The position numbers and the translations under genes were made by a program. Of a stretch of 64,000 bases of DNA, positions 1 through 13,500 are shown in pieces; position 1 is the first letter of the stretch, and every line of letters starts with the position of its first letter. Origin of the DNA: Fragum whitleyi. Its lineage: Eukaryota > Mollusca > Bivalvia > Cardiida > Cardiidae. Location of the stretch: contig OX411548.1 of the NCBI GenBank assembly GCA_948146395.1, positions 63,693,020 through 63,757,019 on the forward strand, read 5' to 3'. The notes under the pieces are model-generated. The model worked only from the letters and a program-made list of their open reading frames with translations, did not search any database and was not told where the DNA came from.

Positions 1-149
1 GTCATATTAAAAAAAAACAAATAGTTTAAGTCCTTATTATTTCATTATCTCACTTTTTAGGAGATGGTATTTCTGCTTTTTACTTGAATTTTATGTAATA
101 TTCATTTCTTTGTCTAGTTTAGAACATGTCATGTAATAACTCACTCACT

Positions 150-1045
150 CACTCCTGGGTTTCATATTTAACATGCAGGTGAAGAAGCACTATCCACATC
201 AGTGGGCTCCCACCCAGGTAGCTGGCTAGCTGCACGCATGGCTGTTCTTACTCCCTGTCTCCATTCCTTCTTCTTGTGTGAGTCAATGGTGGATAGATTC
301 CACACTCTGCGATTCCTCTCTGTCAGTTGTTTCTAAGTCATCTTGGGCCTTCCTCGTCTGCGACTTCCTGTCACCTGCATGCCGTATGCTGTTTTTATGG
401 CCCCTTCGGATTTTTCCACATGTCCGTACCATCTGAGCCTCCGTTCTCTCAAGATGGGTTCTTAGTCATGAAGACCAAGCTGTTTAAGTGACTCATTCGA
501 ACTGATATTGAACTGATATTGGAGATATCTTGTGGCCTTACATTGCATTTCCGTCTAATCATCGCACGGTCATTTCGTTGCAGGCGTTGTAGGTTGGACT
601 TGGAAAGGGCCATGTCTCGCTTGCGTAAATCATGACGCTTCTGACGCATGTAGAGTACATTTTTCCTCATGTTTGGTAGGTGAGGTCGCGTGAAGTAAGT
701 ATTGGCATAGCTCTTTGAACTTCTTCCACGCAGGTTTGACTCTAGTTATGGTGGCTGAGTCACATCGACCGACTGCCGAAAGCATGTCTCTCAGGTAGCA
801 CAACGATGCCACAACCTTTAACTTCTCCTGTCCTACCTGCACCTCTGACTGAGGTCTTCCATCGAGTGGTCTTGCTGTTACCATACGGCGGGCACACTTG
901 AAGTTTGGGTCCTCTTTGAGCTTCTTTAATCCGCTGCATTTTTTCTAGACCCAGCTATGGCAACAACTACATAGGATGCTGTTTTGGCCCACACCAGTGC
1001 AGCATACAGCGCATGGGAACTTCCCAGAGCTCTCCAGAATATCCA
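150..1045 (-). mobile_element. Decayed non-LTR retrotransposon tail (zinc finger plus RT C-terminal region)
   Basis: Read on the minus strand in several frames: a Cys-rich finger-like stretch (about 1045-905, with NSILC and FKCARR), then EKLKVVASLCYL, TRVKPAWKKFKELC (about 884-700), then SKSNLQRLQRNDRAMIRRKC (about 600-540), then ERRLRWYGHVEKSEG and SRRRGRPKMT (about 450-330). This order is that of the 3' half of a widespread metazoan non-LTR retrotransposon ORF2. At least three frameshifts and several stops show it is dead. It lies upstream of the first visible channel exon, probably in an intron of that gene. Confidence 0.8.
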
Positions 1046-1080
1046 GCCCTGTTCCGCAGATCATGATCATGATTTATAAT

Positions 1081-2503
1081 AATATATAAATTTCTAGCTT
1101 TTGGAATTGAATTGACAGGCATTTCAAACTTGTGTAAATGTCTGCTGAAAGGAGTTAAAGTGATAAATTTAAAGGAATAAAGGGATTAAAAGAAGTGTCA
1201 CCTTCAATAAACCCTGTGTCTGACAGCTTCTGATTATTTAGATTTATATTTTGATATTCATGTATTGGCAAAACAACTTTGTCTCTTTTTCTCTTCTCAT
1301 AATAATTCTCATTTCTCTGATATTATTTCTCTCATATCCTAAAACATGGCATGTGATCAATTGAAATTCTATGTACTGGTAAATGAATCTTTATCGCGAT
1401 TGTTTCCTTTACAGGAATCTTGGTATTGTTTTAATAGGGTATACTTTAAAGTCCATTGGGCAAAATCTAATTGAGCACTTCAAAATATAGAATATCAGTA
1501 GCTATTACACTATTTTTTCCATTGAAGTTGAATGGGCCTTAAAATACTTTTTATACAAAATTGTCTTTTCCTGCAATTGAAAAAAGGGAAGAAATACGGG
1601 CTAATAAGGCCTAAACTTTAGTTTACCGGTATATTAAACAGGTATTATAAACTTAAGAAAAGATGGAGAAAATTGAATAATGATAATACTGACCAATTTC
1701 TAAACTTTATATTTTTTTGCATCGAATATACCAACAGAAGCATTGTAGATGTCACCTTTAGGTATAGGTGCTCGCTGCTGGTTGTAAAAGTATTTGTGAC
1801 AATTGGCGCTCAATCCAAAGGAAATTGATTTTGGAGATAAGTTATATGTAGCACTGATACTGAAAATTCTACCAAGTTTAAAGAAAATATTTGTCTACAT
1901 GTACAACATCTACAACTTTGTTCTACAACTACCCAAACATTTAGATTTAAAACAACTTAAAGAAAAAAATCAAAATAATCCGAAAAATCAAGATATTTGT
2001 AAGTAAGTTTGAATAAAATGTAATCACATGTTATCAGTTGTATTCATGATTACATTATAAAAGTAATTGTAATTGTAATCAATTACATTGAAACACCGTG
2101 TAATCATATCGTAATCAGTAATCATAGAATCTGCAAGTAATTGTAATTGTAATCGATTACATTGACATGTAATCGATCCCAGGTCAGGCCTAAAACCGAA
2201 ACTCTGTGCCTTTCGGAATACATAGTTTCTATGTTTTCTTATTGATGATAATACATTGGTTATAATTTTAACAACAGCATTTGTCATGGTTTAAGCAAAT
2301 GATACTGCATGTAAGACCGGGTTATAAGAATTCAAAGCGATGTTTTCTATGGTGTGTTTTATTGTAAGCATTTAAACGGTATTTGTATTTTGATAACATA
2401 TAGCGCTGCACATTTTCAGCTTCCAATAAGCATTTCTGGAAATTTTAAAAACATATTTTCTATTGTTTATAACGTATAGGTTTATCCATGGTGTTGTATC
2501 TAG
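1081..2503 (+). other. Intron sequence, nothing coding seen
   Basis: AT-rich sequence between the retrotransposon relic and exon A. I searched for the expected preceding DEG/ENaC exon (must end in phase 1) and found no candidate. At 2030-2170 there are two diverged copies of a 'gtaatTgtaattgtaatc' stretch, locally repetitive. Confidence 0.5.
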
Positions 2504-2643
2504 AAGTCCAAGAATATCTTAAAGGTCTGACATCAGGTTATGGTTTACGCGTTCAGATTCATGAGCCCGACACTTATCCGTACCCTGCCGAGGAGGGGCT
2601 GTATATACCGTCTTCGATGGAAACGGATATTGGTCTGAAAATG
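2504..2643 (+). CDS. DEG/ENaC exon A (first in window): extracellular palm/finger segment
   Basis: The acceptor is TAG at 2501-2503 and the donor is ATG|GTAAGT after 2643. The 140 bases are 2 nt plus 46 codons and end in phase 0. Residues begin VQEYLKGLTSGYGLRV and continue with IHEPDTYPYPAEEG, the conserved 'G.R..IH.P...P....G' signature after the finger domain of DEG/ENaC channels. The two leading bases (AA) require an upstream exon ending in phase 1. I could not find that exon between 1 and 2503, so the gene continues to the left. Confidence 0.92.
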
Positions 2644-4527
2644 GTAAGTTGAGACGAGTGAAATAATAAAAATGACGAAATCGTTGATTACACGCCATTG
2701 AAAACCATCCATTATACATACATGTATGCTGTACCGGTGATGTCACAACGATGCAATAATTGAAATATGACGTCTGCTTAAAAGACATTCTATCCTTTTT
2801 TATCCAAGATCCTTTTATCTTTCATTTCCTGAAATAAAGCAATAGTTTTATTAACATATTTTAGCTTAGCTGTTTTCGTTTCTGTACGGGAACCATCTAC
2901 GTTAGCATTTTGCCATATAATCACATGCTAAATGAAGCACGGGCATATTCGAAAAACCTTTAACATATCGCCTCCTAAGTGAAATAAAAAATAGTGATAT
3001 CGTTTATTTTTTGTGCAGGTCGATTCATTTTTCTGCGAGCGAATACTAAAAGCTATTTTTTCACTTGTTGCTCCTTTATCTGTGATAATTCAGCTTCATT
3101 TGCACATTCGTTGAAAGATGGAGAGATTTTTTAAAAGCCTCCATTTCTATTAATTCCTTACTTTGAATAACAGAATAGTTTGTAAATATGGACAGTGTAG
3201 AGGAGGAATCTTTTAATTACATGCCTTTTACCAAAAAGAATACCCGTTGGGAGATTTCTCAGTCGTACCGTATTTTCCAGATAATTAGCTGAATCTGTAT
3301 ATGCACAAAAGCTTTCGACGCGTTTGTGTAAAACAAACATATTTTCTTATTTAAGACATTTATTGACAGAATAGGCGGTAACTATGGCAAATAAGACGAA
3401 AGCGTTTATTGTGGTTAATTCTTTTCAAAAATGTACACAGTTGTTTAAATCCTAGACGTACTGTAATTCCCGGATAATAAGCTGAATCTGCATGTGCACA
3501 AAATCTTTCGATGCGTTCGTGTAAAACAAACATATTTTCAAAACTTTTTTAGACCATTATTGACGGAATAGGCGGTAGGCGGACAATGACACGGAGGCGA
3601 TTATTGTGGTTAATTCTTTTCAAAAATATACCCAGTTGTCAAAATCATAGACTTACTATAATTTCCGGATAATAAGCTGAATCTGCATGTGCACAAAATC
3701 TTTCGATGCAATCGTGTAAAACAAACATATTTTTTTTTTAAGACCATTATTGACAGAATATACGGTAAAAAATTGACAATGTCACGTAGTCGATTATTGT
3801 GGAAGATTCTTTTAAAAAATATACATAGTTGTTTAAATCTTAGACGGACTGTAATTCCCGGATAATCAGATGCACGAGCATTCGGCCATAGCTGTTGATG
3901 CATAAAAAAGTGTGTAAAAAATCGATATTTTTTTTCAGACCGTAATTGACAGAATAGGCGGAAACTATGGACAGTGTGACGGAGGCGTAACATTTAATAG
4001 AATTTATACCAGAAAGTACACCCGGCGGGTGAGTCAGTTAATTACATCGTGAAATTGACAAGTTGATTGATTTTGGAATGATCTTTGAATGAATTTAATG
4101 AGTATGTCGAGCGAGTTTTGTGTAAAATTAAAGGGAGGTAATCCAATATCGCTAATTTGTTCAAGAGACTTTAATTTTGTTAAAGTGTGTCTGATTGGTC
4201 CGTAAATACATGGAAACAGATAAGTACTAATTTATTTTAAAGGGGGGGGGGGGTTATAAAACATCGATTATTTCGGCGCATTTAGCGATGATTCATTGCC
4301 TCCCCTTTATCTCATTCAAAACTCGATCCACCCGCTAATTCATTTTATTCCAAACTAATTGAAAATAATAATTCATGTTGTCAATTTTAAGCCGTTGTTA
4401 CATGTACCTAATTTTGACACGATTGGCGAAATGGTTACAGCTGGGAAGTGCAAAAAGTATTAATTCTTAATCATTTCGAAGTGTTTGATAAATTCTTGGT
4501 CGTGTTGCCTTTCATAATAATAAAAAT

Positions 4528-4561
<34 letters not shown>

Positions 4562-7500
4562 TAATAATAATGATAATAATATCTTTATTTAAAGAAGGTA
4601 ACATGTTAAGACATGTAACATAATATCTTTTTCAAGGGTCTATGATAGTCCATTTTTGTGTGACGGATTACTTTAGAACTAAAAATTGTCCAATGCCTTT
4701 ATTAAAAAAAACCCTATAAGAATAACTTAAGGTAGTACACCCCTAATGAGAAATTTAAACAACAACAACAACCCCCGATCGATGTCACACAGCTTCGGAA
4801 GAAATCGCTATTTTTTCGATTCAAGCGATTTTTTTTGTAAATTAGCGCCATCGTCAGTGGCAGTAGCCTACAGGTATGCCGAAATTGCCTTTATAATTTT
4901 TGACACCTACGGTACTGCATTGTCGTCATCAATGACGTAATTAATACGTCATTATCTTCCGCTAGCAATATAAAATGAAAAAGAAATAATCCCAGAAAAC
5001 ACGAGTCATGCCGATTTCAACATTTTTCATTAGAACAGGCCTGCCTGTTTACGGTAGTGTACCCGTAAAAGTCCCACAACCTTTCGGAAGTAATGAACTT
5101 TAACAGCATTAACCGAGGTTTCCTAATGATTTTCATTAGGAAACCTCGGTCATCATTGCTTAAGTTCATGAGTGACGAAATGCTGCGGAACTATTACGGT
5201 TCCACTACCTTAATTATTAAAGCATGTTAGCCAAAAAAGGACACTTAGAATGCCAAAGTATTTTTATGGTTCAGTTACGGTTTTTTAAATCATCCTCGAC
5301 AAGGATTTGATTCAATATAACCCAATACATGATTATCATCGGAAATCAGAATATTTCCAACTGTGTTTTTGATCGAGGAATACGTTTGATAATTGTTGTT
5401 TTTGTTTTGTTTGTTTGTTTTTTTAACTCGAGGATAACACGATAAAGGGTCGTATGACTCTTATTTCCATCGTGGTCCTAACTCATTCCAGATCTTTTCC
5501 TGCACATAGAGAGAGAGGCAATAGTTTCTAACCACTGCTACCCACTTTTACAGCTGGGTGGACTGGGGGCCCTGTCTGTAAAGTGTCCTGCCCAAATACA
5601 CTACCCGCCTAACTAATCGTTTGAGTTCAAAGTGGCAGATTTCAATAATTTAGTCGTAAGATTGATTGAATACTTTTAATAATAATATATAAATACACTA
5701 GCTTTCAGCGGCACAGCCGCCTTCATCAGGTGAATCCTATGAATTCATAGGATTCACCTGATGAAGGCGGCTGTGCCGCTGAAAGCTAGTGTATTTATAT
5801 ATTATTATTAAAAGTATATCTCAAGAAGAGAACATTTTATTCGTTTATATGGATTGAATACATGATTTTTTTATTCTAAGGCTTGTCACAGAAAATGTGA
5901 AATGATGACGGTCGTGCTAGACTGTGGCTGTTTTTCAGACGAACATGAAGAGCTAGCGAGAACTTTCAATGATTCTTTACGACCATGTCGTTCAAAAACA
6001 GGTATATTGTTTGAATGGACATAATTTAACGACATATAACAGTAAGTATAAATTGTGAAATTGACATTAAACTCGATCAAAACTATTCTAAATTGCGCTC
6101 CATTCTTTCGTCCCAAGCATTTACTTCGCACACCCAAAAACGCTCCGAAATCGTTTAAACCAATTCGAAAAATGCAAAACGATAACTGTTTCATTCAAAT
6201 AATATTCAAACCATGATTTTATTCGATCTTGACGGGTTTAGAGTGTCTGATTGATCCACGAAGACAGAAAATTACAGAAGTACAAAGATTTTAATAAAGG
6301 GAACGAATAGAATTTAGTCTACTAGTATTTCGTCCATTGGGACGATATTAGCGATATTGGATTATCGCCCTTTAATATCATTCAAAACTGGCTCCCCGCA
6401 TTTATTCCATTTCACTCTTAAATCATTCAAAAACCATACACTGCATCAATTTCATGATGTTGTTAACTATCGAAACATTTCAGTTATATCGCGGTGGTAT
6501 AGGGAACGTAACCATGAACTTCTGGTAGATATACGTACTACCGCAACGCCCTTTTGTAGCCCTGGCTGCTCTTTCCACTTGGTCTTACGAATATCCACCC
6601 ATTTGTGGAAGATAAATTGCCGAATGGATATTGCCGCGTCTGGTTTTCGAACCCTTTGCCATATGATCGCTGAGCCATTTGATTGCAAAAAAAAAAAAAA
6701 AAAAAATGAATTTTTATGCAAATAAAACGATTTGTGTGCAGGAATTGTGTCTAAGAGATGCGTAGCTAAGGGAGAAGGGAGGTACTGACCAATTAAATAC
6801 TAGCTGCTATGCATCCACCTGTCTAGTTTGCGATATGCACTCGGGACAAAATAATCTATTGTTTTAAAGCTTTTGCCGAATTTGATTTAAAAACGATTGT
6901 TATTATGTCGGACAGAGTACATTAAATACAGCTATTTTGACATTGTTTTGTGCGCATTTGGAGGATTTCATACTGTGTGACCCAGACTTTAAATTCGATT
7001 TGAACTTAGCATCACCACGGGAATAATTATGTTCAATACTGGGATTTCCGGGGCGACTTTTGTCCGACTTTTTGGTTCATGGAAGCTATGGACTTCATAC
7101 TTGATTACGTAATGTGTTTTGCTGGAACAAATGATATTTAGCATTTTGGCTATCGGTTGACAAAGAGTCAGAGACAAAAGAGAAATGTCTTAGTGCACGA
7201 TTTGAATGTTACTGACGTGATTTATTGTTTCCGGTGATGTACTGAAGTGCTTCTCGAACTAGGACACGATTTCTGGTTGATTCGTTATGGTTCAATGGAA
7301 GAGTTGAGCAGCTGAATCGACGCCTAATTGCTAAAATTGCAAGTCATGTGTCTATCAACTGTTGGCAACGAAACGGCTTCAGGTTCGAATCTGCCAGGGC
7401 TCGAACGCTCGCTGCTGATGGTGTCCACCTGTCTGTATGAGGAAACATCACATTAATATATCATACGGGCTGCGATTTTGGCTGTGATGAAAGATAGAGC

Positions 7501-10500
7501 AAAAAATGCTTAAAGATATGTATAATTTCCTATTTTTGATGCATGTTGCTGTTTCGTATATATCATACGACAGTATTTATTATTTGTTGTATATTTATAC
7601 AACTTTTTATATATATGACGACATGTTTGCCAGTTCATGCCTCTTTTTTTTAAAAGGGGATTTTGCTGTGCACTATTTACATTATTATATATTTTATGCC
7701 AGTTGATACCTGTATAAAGGTTATCCTGTGCTTGTTTACATGTCGATCGTTTTAAGGCCAGTTTGAGCCTATATTCGACCTGTGCTATACATGGCACTTA
7801 TCTATATATTTGTTGGTAACTGTTTTTAGCATTACAGATGCTTTTATTTGTTGACTTGCTATAGTTTGGTCAACCATTTTTGAGAGTGATTTACTTTTTC
7901 ACGCTTTTTATCCATTTGAGCTGGTGTCCTTACAACTTTTGGGACTCATTTTGGCAATATTACTTACTGTAAGGCGTCAAACGCAATTATAACAGCCATT
8001 CCACATGGATTACTTTATCGAAATATTAACTTTTTTAGATTTATTTGATTGTATAATCATAAATCCACTTCTTACGTATCTATACTGGTTTTACATTTAA
8101 ACTCGAGAGTGATTTACTTCTTCACGCCATACCCATTTGAGGGCGTGACCTTACAACTATTGGGACCATTGTTGACAATATTAATTACTAAGAAAGGCGT
8201 CATAAGCAATTATAACTGTAATTCCACATGTGTTATACTTTTTCGGTTGGAAAAAATAACGTTTTTAGCTTTGAGATTGTATAGTTATAAATTCATTTCA
8301 GACGTAACTTTACTAGTTTTACTTTTAACTCGAGTGGAATCTACTTCTTCACGCCATTTTACCATTTAAGGGCGTGTCATTACAACTTTTTGAGCCTTTG
8401 TTGGCAATATTATTATTTACTAAAAGGGCGTCATACGCATTTATAATTGTCATTCCACACGGGTTTTACTTTATTGATGAAAATATTAACTTTCTTAGTT
8501 TTATTTGTTTGTTTTATCATAATTTCATTTCCCTCGTAAGTTTACTTATTTTGCTTTTAAACCCGAGAGTAGTGACTTCCTCTGTGTTACTTAGGTCTTT
8601 CAATATGGCATTTTAAGGTACGCACGGTTTTATTTTCCATTTACAATTTCTTCTCTTATATGGTTTTTCGAAGTTTCTATTAACCTACATGTATCACCAA
8701 CCGTGAGTCCCGATCGGAAGACTGTATTTGTCCGATCTTGTCGTATTACACAACTTTATATTGCGCATACAAGTCTACACGTAACACAACCTACTCGAAA
8801 TAGTTAGGGTCTGTGTTATGGTTATGTCACTTCCTTCTTAATTATATAGGAACCGTTTTCAATGTTACAGTTACATGTACAACCAAATGGAGATAGAGAC
8901 CTTTTCTTTTAATATCTCGTAATTATCTTATTATTAAACAAGTGTGGGTATATATTAGGAAAACAGGAACCACAAAGCACCCACTGACGATCCCTCTAAA
9001 ATCCACACTTTCCCTTTATCTTATATTTAACAAGCAACATGCTATTCATAATCAACCCGACGATTGATTAATGGTTATTTTATGGGTAATCGTGAGTCCT
9101 AACTAGACAAACATAACATCTGGTGCCCATAAACAACGGGGTGTCCAACGATCGTCTGTCCGCGGTCAATCAGATCACGCATTCTTTCCGGGAACAGGAA
9201 TGTGGACTTGTCCTCATGAATTTGCTTGTCAGCTGATATGAACGGGTCTGATCGCCGTAAATTTCGACTTTTTCTCTGGAATCTGACAGCAGATTGTTTA
9301 TTTTTAGTTCCATTCATTTTTCTCTTTTTCTACTTTGCGTTTTCTAAGTTTGTCGGTCCCCTCCTTATGAAATATTGTTCTGTACAGGCCAATGGCTGGC
9401 CAACAATTTTTTTTTTGTCAAAATTATGCCCGAGTTTGCTGTTGTATACAAGGATATTGCTGAAACACGGTGGGGTGCGCCCACACTATCTGTTTAATTT
9501 TACTTTATCTTTTTTTTATCTGACTTGGATTGTATGTAGATCCAGCTTTTGGCGGCGACACTTATCGCCTTTGCCTTATTACTATCTCTACAAGACGCTG
9601 TTTTGTATGAGTTTTTATATTTTAACCCTGAATTCTGGGTGTTTGGACTTACTATTTTAGTTACCTGATTTTATTACAAGGTCGAATTTGAGACAGACTA
9701 CTTTTTGGCAACAATTTAAATGGGCCGATTTCTTACTTCAGTTAATTTTTTGCAGATGCAGCTCAAACCGAGTCCACGCCTGCCGTTCCTACATCGGGGT
9801 GACGACTTGGTAGTAGCACAGGTGCAGGGGCGCATAATACATGACTTATTCGGCTTCAGCACAAACTGATGCCAGCTTAAACATTGTCAATTTGGGATCT
9901 GGCATGACCACCATTTCCGATCAACCACACAGGATCTCGCATTCGGGTAGTTACACAGGTGCTACGGACAAACCGGCGAAGACGAGTTTTCGAATGAGGA
10001 TGATTCATTTTACTTACGGATGTATTATCTACTCTGAAAGATATATATAGGCACATATGCTGCATTTCCAAAAGAGTGTTATATATACGCACTTGGTTAT
10101 TACCCACATAAAGACGTATAGCCACTATCTCGGAGGCGATGTAACCTTTCTAAACAATTCAAACAGCTGACGATAAAGCAAAAAAGACAAGTGTTAGTGC
10201 TTTTGGATACTTCCACTGTAATATAGACTTACCAAGGATTTTGTCACGACCCCGCTATAGGACTTCAAGTGCCATTTTTACGTCTCTTATGGTACGTCAT
10301 TGACATAACTAGAATCATGTTCGCTTTTGCTATGACATTTTAGTGCCCGGTATACAATGTGACTATCTCTGGATAAATACTATCCACCGATGTGGGCCTA
10401 GGTTCGGGATGAGTTCGGACAAGATAGACATGGATACGCATACTACGGGAACGGTATGGGATTTGGATATCCCGCGATGTATATCAATTGGACAATATTG

Positions 10501-13500
10501 ATAGTATCATAATTACAAGTGTATTACAAGTGTATACGTGCACGATTCTTTATATCGTTACCTGATACGTTCTTAGGACAAGTCTAGTATTTAATTTCGT
10601 TACTCTTATGCGTTTTATGAGTATTATTTCACAACTGGTTAGGTAATACCAGTAGTCTGTTTCAGACCCATGGATTGCGTGATCTCAATTCTATACTCAT
10701 TAGTTATTTTACTCCATTTTTTATCCTCGACTAGATAAATTTTGACGTAAGTTGTCAGCCTGGCACATCTCTTCCCCCAATCGTGCATGCTCCATTTGAG
10801 TCGTAGATAACGTCGAAAGGGTATGGTACAGAGTTGCTTGAGGGGTTTGAAAGCCTGGTATAAGAGGCAATATTGCTGACATGTAGCATACCCATCTTGT
10901 GCAACGCTTTCTTTCCTCGGGGTGTGGTTATATTTGTGCTTTTTGAGAACTTAAGCAAGTAAACATTTTTTAAGTTAAAGTGAACGAGCTTACCAAATCT
11001 ATTTTTGTTGATTATGTTTTTTTTGTGTTTTGTTTTGCTTACTTTTCATTTGCTCATATGCGGTAATGACGATTCACTCGACATTTTAGATTTGTATCTG
11101 ACCAGGTTTACATGAGGCAGTAGGCATATGGGGTTCGATGTCATATTCATGCAGCAGATACATTTTTAGTCATGCATCAAGGCACTCTATTTAATTTTTA
11201 TATCTATACCCTACCAAGGACTCTCACAATTTTTTGCAGGTCAAACTGGTAATCGAACGCATTTCCCGAGTGGACGTCTTATTGTAAATACCCTTTCCTA
11301 GCATAGTTAGGTTCTTTTTATTACATTTTCTAAAAACCCTTCGCAACTATATGTTTTACCCGTTGGGAATTCACTTAAGATAAAATTCATTAGTAAGTGC
11401 GGCTGTTCGAAACATTACTTTAAGTTGCAGGTTTTGAAATCGGGGTTTTCTGTTAGGCGTTATGACTGAATATGCGTCATCATAACAGTACTTCCATTTA
11501 AATGCGTTTCCTCACATCATTCAGTGGCTTAATTTGCAAAAGGTTAAATGTAAAGGTTTATGCTAATCTTACACGTTACAGTAGACTGTTTTACGACCTA
11601 ATATCATTCTTTTACTATCTGCCGTCCAACGGCTTCAACGAATTATAAAACAAAAAAAAGTAAGACATTATGATTTTGAAATTCGGTTTGTGTAATAATG
11701 TAATGGTTCTCTTCACTGAAAAGGACTATACACAATGGCGACGCATTCTTTTTGCTACAATAAATTCTCGGTTATCTCGCTGTTAAAATAACAACTGGCG
11801 CGATTCAGCTTGGATAGCATGTACAGTCCCCAATCCGACGCCAGTTTGGCCAAAATTTCCCTAAATCCACTGGACAGTTTTATGGTTTAATGATTATCTT
11901 ATAATTACTACCATGGGACTATTAAAAGTATCCGATTTCATGCAGCATTTTACAGTTGAGTAATGCAGTGAAGCTTTTATTGTACAGACTGACCAGACAT
12001 CCAGGTATCTGTTCCTCGAAAACCCTTTTTAACACCAAGGCCTCAGTTAGAGACCAAAATGTTATGACTACAGCTTAGTTCGAATTGCAGGTTATAATAT
12101 TTTTACTTGTCCATTGACATACTGACAGTGACAGAAACTCAAATTGCATTATAATACAGACATTCATGTATTTTATTAGTCGGCTGTCAACAAATTGTAA
12201 CTACAGCTTATTAAACTGGTGTTAGGAAATGTTGTCCAAGGATGAAGTTCCTCGGTAAAAAGGGAGAAAATATCATATTTTGAAAACTACTTTCCAGTCA
12301 TTCAAAATAGGTTCCTTTTAGTCAACATGTAAGAAGAAAGACCTTATTGTGAGAAATTGTGGTCGTCAAAATGCAGGACGTGTTGTCTTGTCTGTCGTCA
12401 AGAATTTTTAGCTCGGCTGTTTCCTGAGAAAATCTGAGGTATTGGTAAAGCCTTGATGTCGTCGTTGTCGTCGTTGTGGGAAAACTTTAACATTCTATTG
12501 CCATTTAAACATTTAAACACCATCCAGCACTCAACAGCCGAGGGTAGGCACTCGTAGGCGGTGATTTTTTATGAACATTATTTTCCCTAAACCAGGGGAC
12601 CAATCTTTATCAAAATCGACAGGAATGTTCCTTGAGTCAAGCTCAGTCAAAGTGGTCAAATAATTAAAAGCCATTGTTAGGAGCAAAGCATCTCCTACTC
12701 AAATCTACTTATCATATTCATGTGATGTCCAAGTAGTCAAAGAGACTAAGTTGAGCAATATAGGACTATCAGGGTCTTCTTGTCAATATGACACCTTTAA
12801 ATTCTACTCTCGAAAATACATTTGTATTGTAATCCTACAATGAATCAGTCAAGTTAATATGACCATTTTCAACATACCTCAATTTTATTGAGACACTAAC
12901 ATATACTACTCAAAATTTTTCTAAGCACCAAACTCTCGCTGTCCTACAGGAGCTGATTTGAAAAAAACAACAACAACAAAACATTCGAGTTCGTGTTTAA
13001 AATAGTACAATAATGTATTGACAAGATATCTAATGTATACATTGCCACATTTGACACGCAATTTTCTCGAGAGACTCGTGCAAAATGAGGAACCCCGGTT
13101 TCTTACCTGTCCTTTCTCATTTTCTACATGTACAGGTTTCGTGTAGATGCTACGTTTCTGTTTTTCAGTACTTTATTGACTTTTAAGTCGTTAATCATGG
13201 CTAATCCAAATGTCAGCCGACATTTATCTGTCGAACAATTGTGGCGTGCTGTAGGTTTGGTGGAGCAAGGGGCTTCCCACCGTGATGTTTGCATGGAACT
13301 GGAGGTACACCATACTGTTGTAACCAGAACTTGGGTACGCTACCAAGTATGGTACACCTGTAAGGAGATATGGTGGAGGTAGGAGTAGAGCTACCTCCGT
13401 CCCAGAGGACCGTTTTTGGTATTTAAAGCCCGAAGGAATAGTTTTGCTACGGCAACACAGCTACGTTCCGACCTTCAAAACCCCTCGGGAGTGCGAGTTT

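Noticed and set aside
1400..1440. Acceptor-like TTTACAG followed by SWYCFN, considered as an upstream channel exon
   Set aside because: Too short, no convincing donor and does not reach the expected residues before VQEYL.
9226..9660. 144-codon open frame with hydrophobic residues
   Set aside because: Low-complexity Phe/Leu from T-rich DNA, no family match, no splice context.
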